Source: Savagea sp. (GTDB lineage: Bacteria; Bacillota; Bacilli; Bacillales_A; Planococcaceae). Taken from it: a stretch of 6,638 nucleotides of DNA. Both the position numbers and the translations under genes were made by a program. Positions within the stretch are counted from its first letter, which is position 1; each line of letters starts with the position of its first letter. Location: contig JASLCF010000127.1 of NCBI GenBank assembly GCA_030146155.1, positions 1 to 6,638 on the forward strand, written 5' to 3'. Under the pieces are notes generated by a model. The model ran no database searches, was not told the DNA's origin, and saw only the letters and a program-made list of their open reading frames with translations. Shown piece by piece: positions 6,098-6,638 of the stretch.

Positions 6098-6106
6098 ATT
6101 ATAGCA
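6098..6106 (-). promoter_or_regulatory. Extended -10 promoter of the MBL/phnA-type gene pair
   Basis: The minus strand reads TGCTATAAT, a perfect TATAAT box with the TGn extension. The base 17 upstream (6121-6126) gives AGGCGG, a poor -35, which fits an extended -10 promoter. Transcription would start near 6091, leaving a leader of about 25 bases before the ATG at 6066. Confidence 0.65.
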
Positions 6107-6239
6107 TAAATCCTATTCCACCGCCTTATACATCAGCCGATTCCAAGCGGATAGTGCCTCGTTTTCTTCGCTACTTATGTCTATTCGTTATGTAGAGTTC
6201 ACAATCGCCACATATACTGGGCATTGTCTGTGTACTTTC

Positions 6240-6257
6240 AGTCAAGTGTTCTTGACT
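6240..6257 (+). promoter_or_regulatory. Perfect inverted repeat over the ctaB -35 region, possible operator
   Basis: AGTCAAG (6240-6246) and CTTGACT (6251-6257) are perfect 7-base inverted arms around TGTT. The right arm contains the proposed ctaB -35 box TTGACT. The position fits a repressor or activator site, but I do not recognise the sequence as the site of a named regulator. Confidence 0.4.
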
Positions 6258-6280
6258 TTTATTTTAACCGGCGATAAACT
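6252..6280 (+). promoter_or_regulatory. Probable sigma-A promoter of ctaB
   Basis: TTGACT (6252-6257) and TAAACT (6275-6280) are 17 bases apart, matching consensus at five and four positions. Transcription would start near 6287, about 33 bases ahead of the TTG start codon. Confidence 0.5.
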
Positions 6281-6304
6281 AGCGTTTGTATGACAATTTT
6301 GTGC

Positions 6305-6311
6305 AAGGAGG
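6305..6311 (+). promoter_or_regulatory. Consensus ribosome binding site fixing the TTG start of ctaB
   Basis: AAGGAGG is a full-consensus site, eight bases before TTG at 6320-6322. It decides the non-ATG start; the next in-frame ATG (6419) lies inside the first membrane segment. Confidence 0.75.
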
Positions 6312-6319
6312 AACGTTTT

Positions 6320-6638
6320 TTGAGTAAGAAGAGACAACGTAAAGAAAAATCAGCGTTCGCCCAAACGATCAAAACGGGTATTATTCAATCCAATTTAATT
6401 CCTCTCTTTGCAGGAGCGATGTTAGCGATTGTCCGAACGGAGACTTCGTTGACTGATCATTTTTTCGCATTATTATTTGCAACGATAGGTTCTGCTCTCA
6501 TCATTGGAGCGGCAGGCGTTTACAATAATATATATGACCGAGATATTGATACGATCATGGAACGTACCAAAAAACGTCCAACAGTGACAGGTGAAATACC
6601 TAACCAACAAGTATGGCTCATCGGAATTAGCTTTACAA
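6320..6638 (+). CDS. ctaB: Protoheme IX farnesyltransferase (heme O synthase), 5' part
   Basis: The gene runs off the right edge; 106 codons are visible of a family usually near 300 residues. CtaB is a membrane prenyltransferase of the UbiA superfamily that transfers farnesyl from farnesyl diphosphate to heme B, giving heme O for terminal oxidases. After a basic N-terminus (KKRQRKEK, 3-10), a first membrane segment covers about 20-38 (GIIQSNLIPLFAGAMLAIV) and a second about 48-66. It is followed by the prenyl-diphosphate/Mg-binding motif NxxxDxxxD (N69, D73, D77 in NNIYDRDID) and then MERTKKRP, both characteristic of CtaB/CyoE rather than MenA or UbiA. Translation starts at TTG. In B. subtilis ctaB is divergent from ctaA and followed by cytochrome oxidase genes; here the divergent neighbour is the MBL gene, so ctaA is displaced or absent at this site. 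Confidence 0.93.
   Translation, partial: MSKKRQRKEKSAFAQTIKTGIIQSNLIPLFAGAMLAIVRTETSLTDHFFALLFATIGSALIIGAAGVYNNIYDRDIDTIMERTKKRPTVTGEIPNQQVWLIGISFT

Noticed and set aside
6198..6204. Rex-like half-site TTCACAA upstream of ctaB
   Set aside because: Only one half-site is present; the matching TTGTGA arm is missing at the required spacing.

Overview
This 6.6 kb window looks like chromosome from a low-GC aerobic Bacillota, most likely Bacillales. Three things point there: strong AAGGAGG-type ribosome binding sites with TTG starts, a CoA-disulfide reductase of the staphylococcal/Bacillus type, and a heme O synthase (CtaB), which implies a respiratory heme-copper oxidase. I cannot name the genus from sequence alone.

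Layout, left to right. Positions 1-381 hold no convincing gene. They contain a long imperfect hairpin (163-217), a 9-base tandem repeat, a distant inverted repeat beside a T-run, and a weak CodY-like match. From 4923 down to 382 on the minus strand lies a likely four-gene operon with gaps of about 20-40 bases. In transcription order it encodes a small zinc-ribbon protein with a C-terminal membrane anchor, a secreted PcsB-type coiled-coil peptidoglycan hydrolase with a glucosaminidase/lysozyme-like domain, an amidase-signature hydrolase, and CoA-disulfide reductase. A good sigma-A promoter (4988-5016) sits in front of the first gene. Next, also on the minus strand, a two-gene unit reads from an extended -10 promoter at 6098-6106: a metallo-beta-lactamase (MBL) fold protein followed by a PhnA/YjdM-type zinc-ribbon protein. 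Divergent from it on the plus strand, ctaB starts at 6320 (TTG) and runs off the right edge.

The genes do not form one obvious pathway. The four-gene unit mixes cell-wall remodelling, amide hydrolysis and thiol redox. The hydrolase carries exactly two cysteines, one on each side of its catalytic domain, so an extracellular disulfide is plausible; any functional link to the CoA-disulfide reductase is speculation. The MBL protein lacks both aspartates that normally hold the second metal, which makes its chemistry uncertain.

Several start codons are revised from the longest reading frame. The amidase and the MBL protein start at internal ATGs with good ribosome binding sites, and the small zinc-ribbon gene has two near-duplicate binding-site/ATG modules. 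I found no CRISPR array, insertion sequence, tRNA or rRNA, and no certain terminator. I saw no compelling evidence for a wholly new system. The best leads are the hydrolase architecture, the altered MBL metal site and the unexplained structured region at the left edge.
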